Made by a program: the position numbers and the translations under genes
In this document: positions 21,635 through 32,800 of the stretch, one piece after another
Layout of the letters: each line of letters opens with the position of its first letter
How positions within the stretch are numbered: position 1 is the stretch's first letter
Notes under the pieces: model-generated
Seen by the model: the letters and a program-made list of their open reading frames with translations, nothing else
Database searches by the model: none
What the model was told of the DNA's origin: nothing
DNA from: Pseudeuparius sepicola
Lineage: Eukaryota > Arthropoda > Insecta > Coleoptera > Anthribidae
DNA: 64,000 nt
Direction: 5' to 3'
NCBI GenBank assembly: GCA_963920635.1
Contig: OY987308.1
Coordinates: 27,590,096-27,654,095, forward strand

Positions 21635-22035
21635 ATTTATGTACTAAGGCACAGAGGTTCAACTTTTTAGGACTCATGTGGAATTTAGGCAAATAAACCA
21701 CATCAGTTGTAAAAAGAACCGAGGTACATAATATATATATTTTTTAAAATCGGAAAAAAAACAGTTTTATTAGGCAAAAAAATAATCATAAGGGATCACC
21801 CGTCCATGAACCTACCGCGCGCGGCGTTGCTTGACTCTGACAATCGCTCTACCCATAGGTCAAGTATGACGAGGCACGGCGCTTCCCAACAGAAACTCCA
21901 AAATGCTGCCTTTTGTGCAGCCTCCATGAAAAATAGATTGATATCCAAACATACTAAAAGATTGCGCAATGTATACCAAATGTTAAATTGGCTTTCATTG
22001 GCAGGGTTTTGAATATTTGGTCACTTTTGACATAG
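21635..22035 (-). repeat. interspersed repeat family A, copy 4
   Basis: Starts with ATGTACTAAGGCACAGAGGTT and carries CCGCGCGCGGCGTTGCTTGA, TATGACGAGGCACGGCGCTT and TTTGGTCACTTTTGAC. It has lost a segment around ACAATTTCGCAATGTGTAC. Confidence 0.8.
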
Positions 22036-24880
22036 ATATTTGAACATAACTGTACTCGCATTGGGTACGTATAGGGACCTAATATAAGTATTAATGTTAC
22101 AATTTCACAAAAAATATGAAACGCCAAAGAACCAGGTTAAAAAATGTGCGGTGTTAAAGAAGTGTTATTAAATATTTCTTGGGGGCTAAGCCCGCAATCT
22201 TAGTAGGCGGCGAGCTTAAGGAAAACCACAAGGAATTCCACAAATTACCCCTTGGAGGATATAACTTAAACACCCCCTTCATTAGCCCTCACTCGATACT
22301 TTAATAATTTAATTAGGAAAAACCGCGTTTTCAACACCTCCGAGACTGGCGAAATTTATTCCGGGAAAACCTTTGAGGTTTCCAAATCGATTTATAGGAA
22401 AGCCCCTGCGGCCACCCCGGGTCGTCCAAGTTAGAATTCTGTTTGGTCCTAAACAAGAATTTCCATACGTTACGGCTCCTTTTTGTGCGGGGGAACCTTG
22501 AATAAGGTATGTGGGGTGAAAATGGGGATTTTTGAACGTGAAGACCGCGAGAATACACCCTTCAGTTATAAATTATAAAAGTTAATGGGTTTAATTTAGG
22601 GCGGAAATGACGCGAGATATACCTAATGTATTCAAGGGACCCCTGCCGGCTTACATTTGAAAAAACCCCGGCATTTTTAAGGGATGGACATTCGGCGGAC
22701 CATCTAGAAAATTTTTTATTCGTCCGAAAAAAAAAACAGGAAGAGATATTTCGATAGTAGGCACGGTGCAACCTGCACTTTCGCCATAATTTGCAATCTA
22801 GTTCAATTTTTCAAAGATCGAATAAAGAAAAATATAACAACATATTCCCGAAACATTGTACCTACTGTAAAAAAACGGTAGTGTACCATCGCCCCTAAAA
22901 ATGTTCTAGAAGGCCCCCCCAATCTAAATTTCCATGAAACAAAGAAACACACTTAATGAAAGGGCGGGTATAATATAATTGAGAATGCGGTGACGCGCTG
23001 TCCCCTCAAAAAATGACACTTCCTAATTTCCATCCCAAAATCAATACATCATTCATGCTAACGGATTCATGCCCCTCGTACAGGAAGGAAGCTTGATTTT
23101 TAAAGGGGACTTCAATTAGGGAAAAGTTTCGGAAAAAATACCGCCGCTAATGGATTTTTCGTTTTATTAATTTAGCGTATTCCGCGCGATCCCCTTCGGT
23201 TATCCCCAAATGGGGTTGATCCCATATTCTAAATCTATTCCGAACGGAATAAGGGATGATAAATGCATGGGGTGCATTTACGCGGCATACATCTTTCATA
23301 GAGATGCACGTCAGGGTGCACTGTAGCGTTGTACTTTTCTTAAAATGCCCTAAAAGCAACGCCAGCCGAATGAAGTTGTTACATTAGAGGTGTGAGACTT
23401 TGTCACCTAAGTGATTAAAAAATAATCGAAATGAGTCGTAAAGCGTATAAAGTTAGCACCATTGGTCTTTTAGACGTGGTCACGCGTCGTTTTGTTGTCA
23501 CGAAATCGTAAATTTTTGTTTAATCAAGATCACCCCTATCCACCCGAATGAAAAATAGTTATTGCTCTTTGTAGATTCATGATATTGCTATTAATAGGCG
23601 CTGTTTTACAACTTACGCATTTCATTTGACCATTATAGGATTCCTTTTTCAATTCTGAATCCAACGATATATAATTTGATCTATTTATCTCCAACCGTTT
23701 CCGAGATATTTATCGGGGAAGCTCCATCAAACTAGATACATGGTGTCATGGTCAGTGTCTGATGTTCGATCCGAGTAGGCCAAACAATGAAACCAAATTT
23801 ATGACAAATCAAGTCAGCCATGGTAATAAAACTGTCAATAAAGTATAGGCTGTAAATTCAATATTTCTATTTACCTACCTCCTACCTGTCAAATTAGTCT
23901 AAAATTTTGTTGCTGAAACTGAAGCTGTTTACTAGAATAGTTACAGTTTAAAAAATGTTTTTGAAAGAAGAATACTGTGATATTTTAGATAAAAAATGAT
24001 AAAAGAGAATTATTTTATTTTGCAAAAAATTATAATTATTGTCAGAATGATTATTTGTAATTTTCTGGCAGAAAACTATTATTAAATTTCCCCCACCAAT
24101 AAAGCCATCTATGAACTTTTCCGGGGGCAGGGAGAAAAACTAAAAACTCGATTATTGGTCTCCTTAAACCAATCAAACCGGCCGATTAGATTCCAGCCCT
24201 CCAGGGACGGACCGCGGAACTTTTTCGAGAATTGGGACAAAGCGGTGTCTTTTATTTACATTATTAACAAAAGTCTCAGAGGGATTTTCTGTTTAACGCC
24301 TCCCAAATTGGGGGTTTGTTTGGGGAAATTAAAAAGGAGCTTTAAATCGACGTCTCAGGAGATATAAGGGGGAAAAAGGTTTTTAAAGTACTGTGCCAAT
24401 ATTATTTCGCCTACAATGTTTTAACTAAATGTTATTGCCTCTTATTTTTCATCTCCCCTGTTAAATAAAAAACAAAAACAATCCACAACTAAATTTAGTA
24501 CTCATTTATTGTAGTACCTATAAGTAGAAAAATTCTCTTATTTTTCCCAAATGTTTCCTGGTAAATTCCAGGGTATGTACGAGTTTAGAAAAAAACTTTG
24601 GCCCTCCACTGGTGTGTCTCTGGGGTGCCAGAAGAGTAATGAAACCCAGCCAACCTCGAGGAACTCATGTAGAGAATTGCTATATGAGAAAGAAAATCAG
24701 AGGGAAGGACTATAATAAACCAATCTAACTTGGATAAAGTTAGAAATCGAGGGTAGCGAGGAACTATTATATTTCTCTCCAGAAAAATCCTTTTCGTTCT
24801 TATTCTCTCCGGGAGTTTCTTTTGTAAAATTGCGATGCTTATTTTCCTAACACAACGATAATAATTATTGTATTTGGGAG
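22036..24880. other. intergenic DNA, no supported gene
   Basis: Largely single-copy-looking sequence, moderately GC-rich to 23.4 kb and AT-rich afterwards. Open frames at 22331-22771 and 23147-23359 (minus) and 24155-24367 (plus) show no motif or splice context. Confidence 0.4.
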
Positions 24881-25621
24881 GTGCATGTAATGGATATACA
24901 ATGCATATCCATTAATGGATGTACGTTGGATATCTTTACATAGGTACTTGCTATTATGTGAGTGTAAGTACCTACTTATTTTGTAATGTATTTAACAACA
25001 ATGATATTAAAAAGTATATCTCTGTGGTAAGACCATATATAGCACAGACCTGCGAAGCTATATAAGTCTGTGGCCATAGATATAGGTAGTTTCATTGTTT
25101 TAATTTTATTTACTAAAACAAAGCAGAATAATTAAAATGAAAAATTTCTATTTTAATGCTTGATTCTACCTATCTAATTATTCTACTAAAAATATCCACT
25201 GCACATCCATTATTAGTTGCATAAAATTGACTTATTTAAAAAATACTAGACCTAATAACTTTAATATTTCCATGTTTTTAAACTAATATTCATGAGTACT
25301 ATTGTATTATTTTCTACTTTTGTTAATCATAAATAAAATAAAAAGTATAGGTATGCTTATAATAAGGCTATATGTACAATAGTTTCTGTTTTAATTACTA
25401 AAACAAAACAATAAAGTCAAATTGCAAAATTTCTAATGCTTGATACCACCTATTTAATTATTTTATTAGAAATATCTACTGCACATCCAGTATTTTGGTT
25501 ACATTTGTTTAAATGAGAGGGCTCAAAGCTACTTATTAAAAAAATACTTACCTACTAGACAATAATTCTGTCGACTAATATTTCCATATATTTGTAAATT
25601 AATATTCGTACTTACACTAGA

Positions 25622-25703
25622 ACGAATCTTGATCCCTGCGTCACAATGGTCGACAATGCAATTTCCATTGTCGAACATTGTGACGCAGGGTTCAAGATTC
25701 GTG
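25622..25703. repeat. strong 82-base hairpin
   Basis: The left arm (ACGAATCTTGATCCCTGCGT then CACAATGGTCGACAATG) pairs with the right arm with two mismatches over 37 bp and a 7-base loop. The geometry fits a very short MITE or a miRNA-like precursor. Confidence 0.7.
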
Positions 25704-25714
25704 GTTATGTACTA

Positions 25715-25915
25715 TTATCGTTGACTGACGTATTAATAATACTTCTCACGGCTATAGCTTCATTTCCTGGAAAAAAGATGGCGCCTGTGGTCAACAATGT
25801 ATTTTGCATTGTATTTTGTCTCCGGGAAGCGCATGGTGAGCCAGGGAACTGTCAAATATGACAGCCGTGAGCAGTCTTTATTAATACATCAGTCAACGCT
25901 ATTCTAATTTTTATA
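25715..25915. repeat. small inverted-repeat element (~200 bp)
   Basis: CGTTGACTGACGTATTAATA...CTCACGGCT at the left mirrors AGCCGTGAGC...TATTAATACATCAGTCAACG at the right. The interior also partly pairs (GTCAACAATG, ACAATGTATTTTGCATTGTA). Confidence 0.7.
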
Positions 25916-26294
25916 CTTAACTGTATTGCTTCCTAGTCTTTTTAACCGCAAAGAAAACAAGAAAGTATGTCTGAGGTTACAATAGAATAATAAGGATAGG
26001 TACTTTTTATATACCTACTTAAATTTATTTACTAAAGCAAAGGAGTAAAATTTAATTGCTAAATTAATAAATCCACTGCACATCCATTATTGGTAGCATT
26101 TTTAAATTTTTAAAATTTTGTTAACCACAAAAAATAAACTGTGGTTACAATAGTGATATACTTTTACTATTATAGTACAAGAATTAAATTACCAAATTTC
26201 TAATATTTGATTTGACCTACTTAGTAGATGTTTTAACACTTGGACATGGTTCGAAATAAAAAAGACTGCTACAATATACAAAATATATCCCCAG

Positions 26295-26300
26295 TTTATT
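26295..26300 (-). terminator. poly(A) signal of intronless SR gene
   Basis: AATAAA on the minus strand, about 200 bases past the stop codon. Confidence 0.55.
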
Positions 26301-26502
26301 ATTTTTTTTTCGTTAACAACCTTACACAATAAGTTCACACTTGTCGGGGTTACATCTAACCCCACTTATCCAGCAAACATACAAGCTAATTACTAGGTAG
26401 ATAAAACACAGTTCCATAATTAGTTATAAGAAAAAAAGAATGAATCTTTGCTTCTACTGTTATGTTTTCTTCGCTAAGAATTTTCTTACAAAAAACGGTT
26501 AA

Positions 26503-27321
26503 TTAATTTGAACGACTTCGCGACCTCGACTTTGGCGACTCTGACCTCCTCGACTTCTTCACGGGGCTGTCCGACCCGGATCTCGGCGACCTTGACCTCT
26601 TCTTGGCGTCTTCGGGTGATTTCGTGCGGGACCTCCTCTCTTCCGACTTGTGGGAAAGCGACCGAGATCTGGACTTGGACTTACGCGGCGACTTCGATCG
26701 GGAACGCGACTTTTTGTCGTCGCCGTTGCGCGAGTGCTGCGATTTGCTTCGGGACCGCCTCGAGCGGCTCCTGGAGCGGCTCTTCGAGTACGACTTCCTC
26801 GAGGACTTGTCCTCGACGAGCTTGATGCGCCTGCCGTTGAGCGTTGTGTCGTCGAACTTCTTGATGGCCCGCTTCATGTCGTCGTAGCTGGCGAACTCGG
26901 CTATGCCCTCGTTCTTGTACTTCTTGTGGGCGTCAGCGAAGGTCACCTCGCCGGCCGAGCTGAGGTGGTCCTTCAGGTCCTGCCAGGACACGGTCGACGA
27001 CAGGTTCTCGACGAAGACGCGGTAGTTGGTGCGGACGGGGGGGTTGCGGCCCCTCGACGAGTAGCTGGTGCCGTAGAGCTCGCGGTCGCGGCCGCGCGGC
27101 TTGCCGCGCGCCGCCTCCACGCTGACGCGCCGCCCCAGCAGCTTCTTCCCGTCCATCTCGTAGACGGCGTCCTCGGCGTCGCGGTGGTCGTCGAAGTCTA
27201 CGAACGCGTAGCCGTTCTTCAGCGAGATGTCGCGGATGCGGCCGTAGCTCTTGAAGAAGCTCTCGAGGTCCCGCTCGCGGGTGTCGTACGGGATGTTGCC
27301 GACGTACACGCGGGTGCTCAT
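26503..27321 (-). CDS. SR-family splicing factor, intronless (SRSF4/5/6-like)
   Basis: A single uninterrupted frame of 272 aa. RRM1 is at about residues 4-72 (RNP2 VYVGNI, RNP1 KNGYAFVDF at 35-43). RRM2 is at about 100-172 with the diagnostic SWQDLKD at 112-118. An Arg/Ser-rich tail runs from about 180 to the end. Such nuclear proteins bind exonic enhancers and act in constitutive and alternative splicing. I chose the start at MSTRVYVG because homologues begin there; an upstream in-frame ATG at 27387 would add 22 unrelated residues. It has no introns, while the neighbouring paralogue at 29651-34312 has three, suggesting a retrocopy, though its frame is fully intact. It lies in a CpG island, unlike its AT-rich flanks. 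Confidence 0.95.
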   Translation of the reverse strand: MSTRVYVGNIPYDTRERDLESFFKSYGRIRDISLKNGYAFVDFDDHRDAEDAVYEMDGKKLLGRRVSVEAARGKPRGRDRELYGTSYSSRGRNPPVRTNYRVFVENLSSTVSWQDLKDHLSSAGEVTFADAHKKYKNEGIAEFASYDDMKRAIKKFDDTTLNGRRIKLVEDKSSRKSYSKSRSRSRSRRSRSKSQHSRNGDDKKSRSRSKSPRKSKSRSRSLSHKSEERRSRTKSPEDAKKRSRSPRSGSDSPVKKSRRSESPKSRSRSRSN

Positions 27322-27510
27322 CGTGGAAAAAGCGTCGGGGGGGAAAAAACGGGAAAACTGCGGCCACTTCTTCTTCGCCAAATCCAAATGGCGGGGCGAA
27401 GCGAGGAACCAAACTAACCTCGAAACGGTTTGACAGCGGCGTCGAGGCGCGGGCGTATGGCTGGTTGCCTGCGCGGCGGGCGCTGCCGAAAAAATCGGGG
27501 AAGGTGTTGC
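26880..27510 (-). promoter_or_regulatory. CpG island over 5' half and upstream of intronless SR gene
   Basis: Very GC/CpG-rich. The upstream part (27322-27510) would be its 5' leader and promoter. No TATA box is seen. This promoter-like island argues against a dead retrocopy. Confidence 0.5.
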
Positions 27511-28828
27511 TTCAATGCGTTAATACTGTGGACTTCCGGTTGTTTTTGGGATATTTATAATTTTTGAAGATGGATTTATCGTTTGGATTTGTTTGGGAAC
27601 TTTTTCTATAATCCTAAATACCTGGAATTTGCATAAAATAATACCCCACATAATATATTTACCTAATCTTTGTTTAATGACATTCAGTTTATTGATTTCT
27701 TACAATAACAACTTTTAAAAAGAAATAAGGAAGGGTATTGTAGTATCTACCTAGGTACCTAAATCTCCAATTATCATTATTTATTCTACCTTTTATAATC
27801 GCTATGCAGTCTAGCATTTTATTACCTGGACAATACACCTATTTTAGATATACAGAAATAGTCAAAACCACAGTAAATATAGCTAGTGCCTAGCTAGATA
27901 TTCTGTGTCAAAACAAAAGTTAGGTACAGTCATGTGGTCGTGCATGTGGTACAGTCAGAGCAGGGCAAGCTACCTACTATAAAAAAGTAGCTAGCTACAA
28001 GTTACAGCTACCTTTGAAATAAAGTAACAAGTACTTGGTGACTGAGCCAACAAGAATTATACAGTACTTTACAATTTCCCCTTTAACCTTAACTAGCAAA
28101 AAGTTGTTATTTCCAATAAAAGTAACTAAAGCTACTCGAAATAGCTTAATAATAGCTACTGAAGGTAACTTACGTGACTTTTAGTAACTTAGTTACCAAA
28201 AGTGACTTTGGTAGCTGGTAGCTATTTTGAGTAGCTAGCCTGCTACTTCTAAAAAGTAACTTATAAATACTGGGGGTAAATGAATGAAGCTACAGTTACA
28301 AGCTACTAGAATAAAAAAGTAGCTTCGAATAAAAGTTACTTTGAAAAAAATGTTGCTAATCTAGTAGCTTAGCTAGTAGCTAGCTAATGTCCGGCTATGT
28401 GTACAGTGTCATCACTTTAACTCTAGACAATTAAAAATTATAATTAAAGATTTATGTACCTACCTATTTTGACTTTTATTATTTCATTCTAAAACTATTT
28501 TTTGAAAACGATTTTTTAAGATTTTACTCAAATTATAGTTGTTATACTTAGTCCTATAGAAATTCCCCAAATCTTAACACGACTCTCAGTTATAAAAACC
28601 AAGAACATTAATTTAAAAAATCAAACTCTAACTATAAAACCCTTGTATAGTGTATGCCAATAAATGCAAAAATACCTTATTAATTTATGCAAGCTGTTGC
28701 ACAGACGTGTGGGAACAAGTTTAATTAAGTAATTAATTTCAACCCCCTTTTAACCCAGGTAGGTATTCCTACGTACATATAACATATAAAGGAAACTCTA
28801 AATTACCTATTTACGATATTTTGCCAAA
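27511..28828. other. intergenic DNA between the SR genes
   Basis: AT-rich. Part of it is a cryptically simple tract (listed separately). No further gene. Confidence 0.4.
27965..28395. repeat. cryptically simple GTAGCTA / AAGTAACTT tract
   Basis: Built from scrambled words GTAGCTAGCTA, AAGTAACTT, GTTACAGCTAC and their complements, without a fixed period. It looks like a slippage-generated, partly palindromic sequence. Confidence 0.65.
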
Positions 28829-29131
28829 ATGTCCCAGAATAAAGACGTGAAAATTAGCAGAAAGCGCAAGAGATCGCCTTCTGTCGATATATTCGAAGAA
28901 GAGGTAGAAGAAGAAAATCAGCCGAAGAAGAAGAAACTGGACGCCGCGGAATGTAAATTTGAAATCAATTTGGAATTGGCTGCATTTTTAGTGGTTAATT
29001 CCACTAATGGAAGAATTAGAAGGTACAAGACTGTCCAGAGAAGAATTTTGGAAGTTAAAAGGAGGATATCGATAATAGTGGCTGACAAAAATGAAGACGA
29101 AAAGAAGAAGGAATCTAAAAAAGAAGATTAA
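28829..29131 (+). CDS. small charged orphan protein (100 aa)
   Basis: A clean frame with a good start context (GCCAAAATGTCC). It ends in TAA, 44 bases before an AATAAA at 29175. The protein has nuclear-localisation-like clusters (RKRKR, KKKKLD), an acidic run (FEEEVEEE), a middle hydrophobic stretch (ELAAFLVVNSTNGR) and a Lys/Glu-rich tail. I recognise no family. It sits between two head-to-head SR genes, co-oriented with the downstream one and 0.5 kb from its start. It could be a whole gene or the terminal exon of a longer one; no upstream exon was identified. Confidence 0.55.
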   Translation: MSQNKDVKISRKRKRSPSVDIFEEEVEEENQPKKKKLDAAECKFEINLELAAFLVVNSTNGRIRRYKTVQRRILEVKRRISIIVADKNEDEKKKESKKED

Positions 29132-29174
29132 ATTTAGGTATCGCTTTGTTTTTGTAATTTAATGGATATTTTGT

Positions 29175-29180
29175 AATAAA
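29175..29180 (+). terminator. poly(A) signal of the 100-aa ORF
   Basis: AATAAA 44 bases after the stop, in an otherwise AT-rich 3' flank. Confidence 0.5.
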
Positions 29181-29474
29181 ATAATAACATTCTTCAAAAG
29201 AAATTAGAGCTCTATTTTTTAATTTACGAAAGAAAATTTATGTATTGTTAGAACTTTGTATTGTGCATTTAAAAAAAACTCTACCTTTATTTTATAAATA
29301 AAAATAATATTTGAATAAAATATAGTAGTTATTTTTTAAAAGAAGCCTTTTTAAAATCTATAATCCTGAACTTTCTTTTTGAATTCAGTGCAAAAAAATA
29401 ATATGTAGGAACGAATCTACGAAAGAAATCAGTTTCAGAACTAACCCAACAAACTTGAGCTATATTTTTGAATT

Positions 29475-29650
29475 TCGCGCGCAACCTTCGGCCCACTGAC
29501 ACAAGACAGAGTAGACAGACGCTTGACAGCCGCCGGCGCAATCGATAACGTCACACGTCACTTTTCTACGCGTCGCCACAGAGTCGAGTTTCGCACCGCG
29601 TTCCGCCGTATTTCCACCCGAATTTTCCGCCCCGCAAAAATAAAAAGACG
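29475..29650 (+). promoter_or_regulatory. CpG-rich promoter and 5' leader of B52-like SR gene
   Basis: A CpG-rich block directly before the ATG. It contains AATCGATAAC (close to the insect DRE word TATCGATA) and ACGTCACACGTCAC (two CRE-like half sites). No TATA box. This is the typical housekeeping layout. Confidence 0.5.
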
Positions 29651-29837
29651 ATGGGTTCGAGGGTGTACGTGGGGGGCATACCCCCGGAGACCCGCGAGCG
29701 GGACCTCGAGAGTTTCTTCAAGGGGTACGGCCGCATCAAGGACGTGCTGATCAAAAACGGGTACGGCTTCGTCGAGTTCGACGACTACAGGGACTCCGAG
29801 GACGCCGTGTACGACCTCAACGGCAAGAAGTTGCTGG
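29651..29837 (+). CDS. B52: exon 1 of B52-like gene (RRM1)
   Basis: Starts MGSRVYVGG and ends at CTGG|GTAAGG inside the Gly codon after KKLL. It encodes almost all of RRM1. Confidence 0.95.
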
Positions 29838-32800
29838 GTAAGGACGGATTGTCGAAAATAACGGGGTTCTTGGGACGACGCGGGTTCGGATGTTTGTGGT
29901 TTTTTTTGCGCGTCTTTTGTCTTTAGGCGGCCATTTTGGGTTGGGCGGGTAGAGTCTGTTCCGTGTGGCGCGTTTGGGCAATTTCAGGGTGTATAGTGCG
30001 TTCCGTGAGATCTGTTTAAGGGGTGTATTTTTTAAAAAATATTAAAGAATAGGAAAGTTTTACCTTTTTTAGCGTGCTAAAAAAACGTTTTTGTCCAAAA
30101 TATTGTAAATAGTGAAAAGCTGATTGTTTGCAGTTAAATGATATCAAACTTTCTTCAAATTTAGTATAAAATTGGAGGAAGGAATCTTTTAATTCCGTTA
30201 TGTAATTAAGCACTTGGGGCAATAAATATTTGCAGGTATTAATGCTTTGGATCTACGTAATGATTTTGTCTAAACCCAATTTACAGGTCCCAATTTTATA
30301 AAAACATATTGTAAGTATATTATCAGAAAATGTAATTTTTAGATTTTGTCATTAGTAAGTATACAGGCCTAAAATGTACCGAATATGTTGTTTGGTCACT
30401 TGTTAAAGAAATGTTACCGGATAATCTTGTAAAATCGCGTTTACATCTTAAAAAAAAAACGAAATGTCTCGTCCCCGATTGTTGATTTTGGCATCTGTTT
30501 TCCAGGGGAGCCACAAACCAATGTAGCCCTAAAGGGGAATATGGTTCCCAATCCAACACACCCGCACACTACTACTAAGCCCGAATCAGTCAGACAGGGT
30601 CAATCAGTCAGTCGGTCGGTTCAGTCAATCAATCAGTTCAGACAGACAGACAGACAGCACGGTCGTGTGTGTGTTGCCCCCCTCAGAAAAAAGCACAGAA
30701 AAATCTAAGCCTAATCAAATAATTCCCGATCAAAACAGACAGACAGAGGATCCGGATTAGGGTCAGTGTCACGGTCACGAGGAGAGAGAGATTTAAAACT
30801 AAGACAACGACGAGTATGCCGCGTAGATGTCTAGTGGTTTTTTGGTTGCGCTTTTTGTGTCTTTAACAAATTTAAAAATTTTGCACTGTACCGTCGGTTT
30901 CTATCTGCTAATTTTCTTTTCGTTTTGTAGCTAGTAGAGCCGGCGCCGAGTAAAATGTTGGAACGGCGGCTGACGAATTTGGCAGTGAAGTTTCAAGTTT
31001 GAAAGCCGTTGTCTCTCTTTATAATATTTTACTCGATGCCAACGTTCAATACCAGATAAACTAAAACAAGCAAAGAACCTTGTGTATCTGGTATTGGTCA
31101 GTGGCTGCAATTTTTGTAGTTTTCTTAATTTAAGAGAGTTTTATGGTCTGTCGGTTGTCAAAAAGCATTTTTTTGGGAATATTTTGATCTGGAAAAACAC
31201 TAGTTATAAGACAAAAAAATTGCAACATATTATAGATTATTAGTTTGTCAACTTCTGACATTTAGAATGCCCCATATTTTAAATATCCAGTTTTATTACG
31301 ATTTACATTCTTTTGACGGTAACGAATTGTCTTCGGTTCTGATTAATTCGACAGCAATAAATAGCAAAGTTTTTGCGGGTAAATTTTGTATTTTTATACA
31401 AAATACAGTTGAAACTACTAGAAAGCAATATAGTAATCATGCACTAAGTATTTAAGAAAAAAAAAGTAAATATTTAGTACCTCGAGGAATGGTACAATTG
31501 AACTACTTTTGATTTCTTCACTTCCTTGTGCATTCCCCTGAATATAAGTTGCGCTTTTTTCTTAAAACTTCAAAAGTAATAAAAATATGAGTTTGTTTAA
31601 ATTCTCCTATCAGCGTTTGTGAGAAAATAGAGTTGAAAGTGAGAATTTGGGATGATAGGTCAGTTTGTTTAAATCAAATGAAATATTCTCAAAAAAACTT
31701 GTTTTGACAACAGACTCTAGAGCACTCTTAAGTAATAACGATTCAATGTAAATATTTCAAAAAAGACTTGAAGGATAACAATGGTGAAAGAAGCACCACT
31801 TACATTTTTAAACTTTCTCCTACTAACTCATACATGAATGCTTTTTGTTTTTCCGCACATTTTTAGCAGCTTTAATGTTTTTACCGTTGCCAACGACGAA
31901 ACAGAAAAGGTAAGCCAAAACGTCATCACCAAAACCATGTCTTAGTTTTAAATTATTTCGCGAGAGATCAAACAATCGCTAGAAATCTTCCAGCCAATTC
32001 GCCTTGTTTCCCCCTCAACCCCACTCCCATTTCCCTCGTGTCCCTCCCATCAAGGCCAATCGGCTGACTTCGATACACGCGAACAACCAATCGCGTCCGA
32101 GGCCACCCCACCCCCGCTAAGGTTCGTACCGTTGGATTGCAGGCATGCGGGTGAGCGTGGAGGTCGCGCGCGGGAAGCCGCGCGGCCGCGACCAGGAGTG
32201 GTTCGCGAGCCGCGAGCCTCGGCGCAACGCCAGGGGGCCGCCCGTCAGGACGCCCCACAGGGTGTTTGTCGAGAACCTGTCGTCGTCGGTGTCCTGGCAG
32301 GACCTGAAGGACCACCTGAGGGCCGCCGGCGAGGTCAGCTTCGCCGACGCGCACAAGAAGTACAGGAATGAGGGCATCGTGGAGTTTGCCACGTACGAGG
32401 ACATGCGGCGGGCGATAAAGAAGTTCGACGATACCGTGCTGAACGGCAGGCGCATACGACTGGTCGAGGACAAGAGCAGCAGGAAGAAGTCGTACTCGAG
32501 GAGCGCCTCGAGGTCCAGGAGCAGGTCCAAGTCGCCGGCCAAGTCTCGTTCCAGGTTTGTGTACATTTGGAAATGTCTATTGGTATTTGGGAACCTACAT
32601 ATTGATATCATCGGGGATAGCTGATAGTCAATATAAATAGATGAAACGTTGGAATTTATGTGTTGATAATATTCTTATGCAACCCTGCAGTTTTCAGAAA
32701 GAGAAAAGTATGTATAACATAAGTTCAAAAGATTTCGGGTATATCAGAAATTTTTACTCGATTCAAAGTCTTTTCATTTGTATTGTTTTTTCTACAAATA

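Larger units (their letters stand above)
24890..26240. repeat. block of diverged direct repeats
   Basis: Words such as CACTGCACATCCATTATT, TTATTTACTAAAACAAAGCA and AAATTTCTAATGCTTGAT recur around 25.1-25.25, 25.37-25.56 and 26.0-26.25 kb with variable spacing. The array is decayed and is interrupted by the hairpin and MITE at 25.62-25.91 kb. Confidence 0.55.

Noticed and set aside
27322..27387. Upstream ATG giving a 294-aa version of the intronless SR protein
   Set aside because: The extra N-terminal residues do not resemble any SR protein. Family members start immediately before the RNP2 strand.
26650..27417. 255-codon open frame on the plus strand opposite the intronless SR gene
   Set aside because: Antisense shadow of a GC-rich coding sequence. 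The peptide is low-complexity Val/Ala/Arg with no family signature, while the minus strand has two clear RRMs.
30600..30660. GACA/TCAG repeats as a plain microsatellite
   Set aside because: Repeats are short, mixed and confined to the stretch after a good acceptor in the B52-like intron, so an exonic-enhancer reading was preferred.
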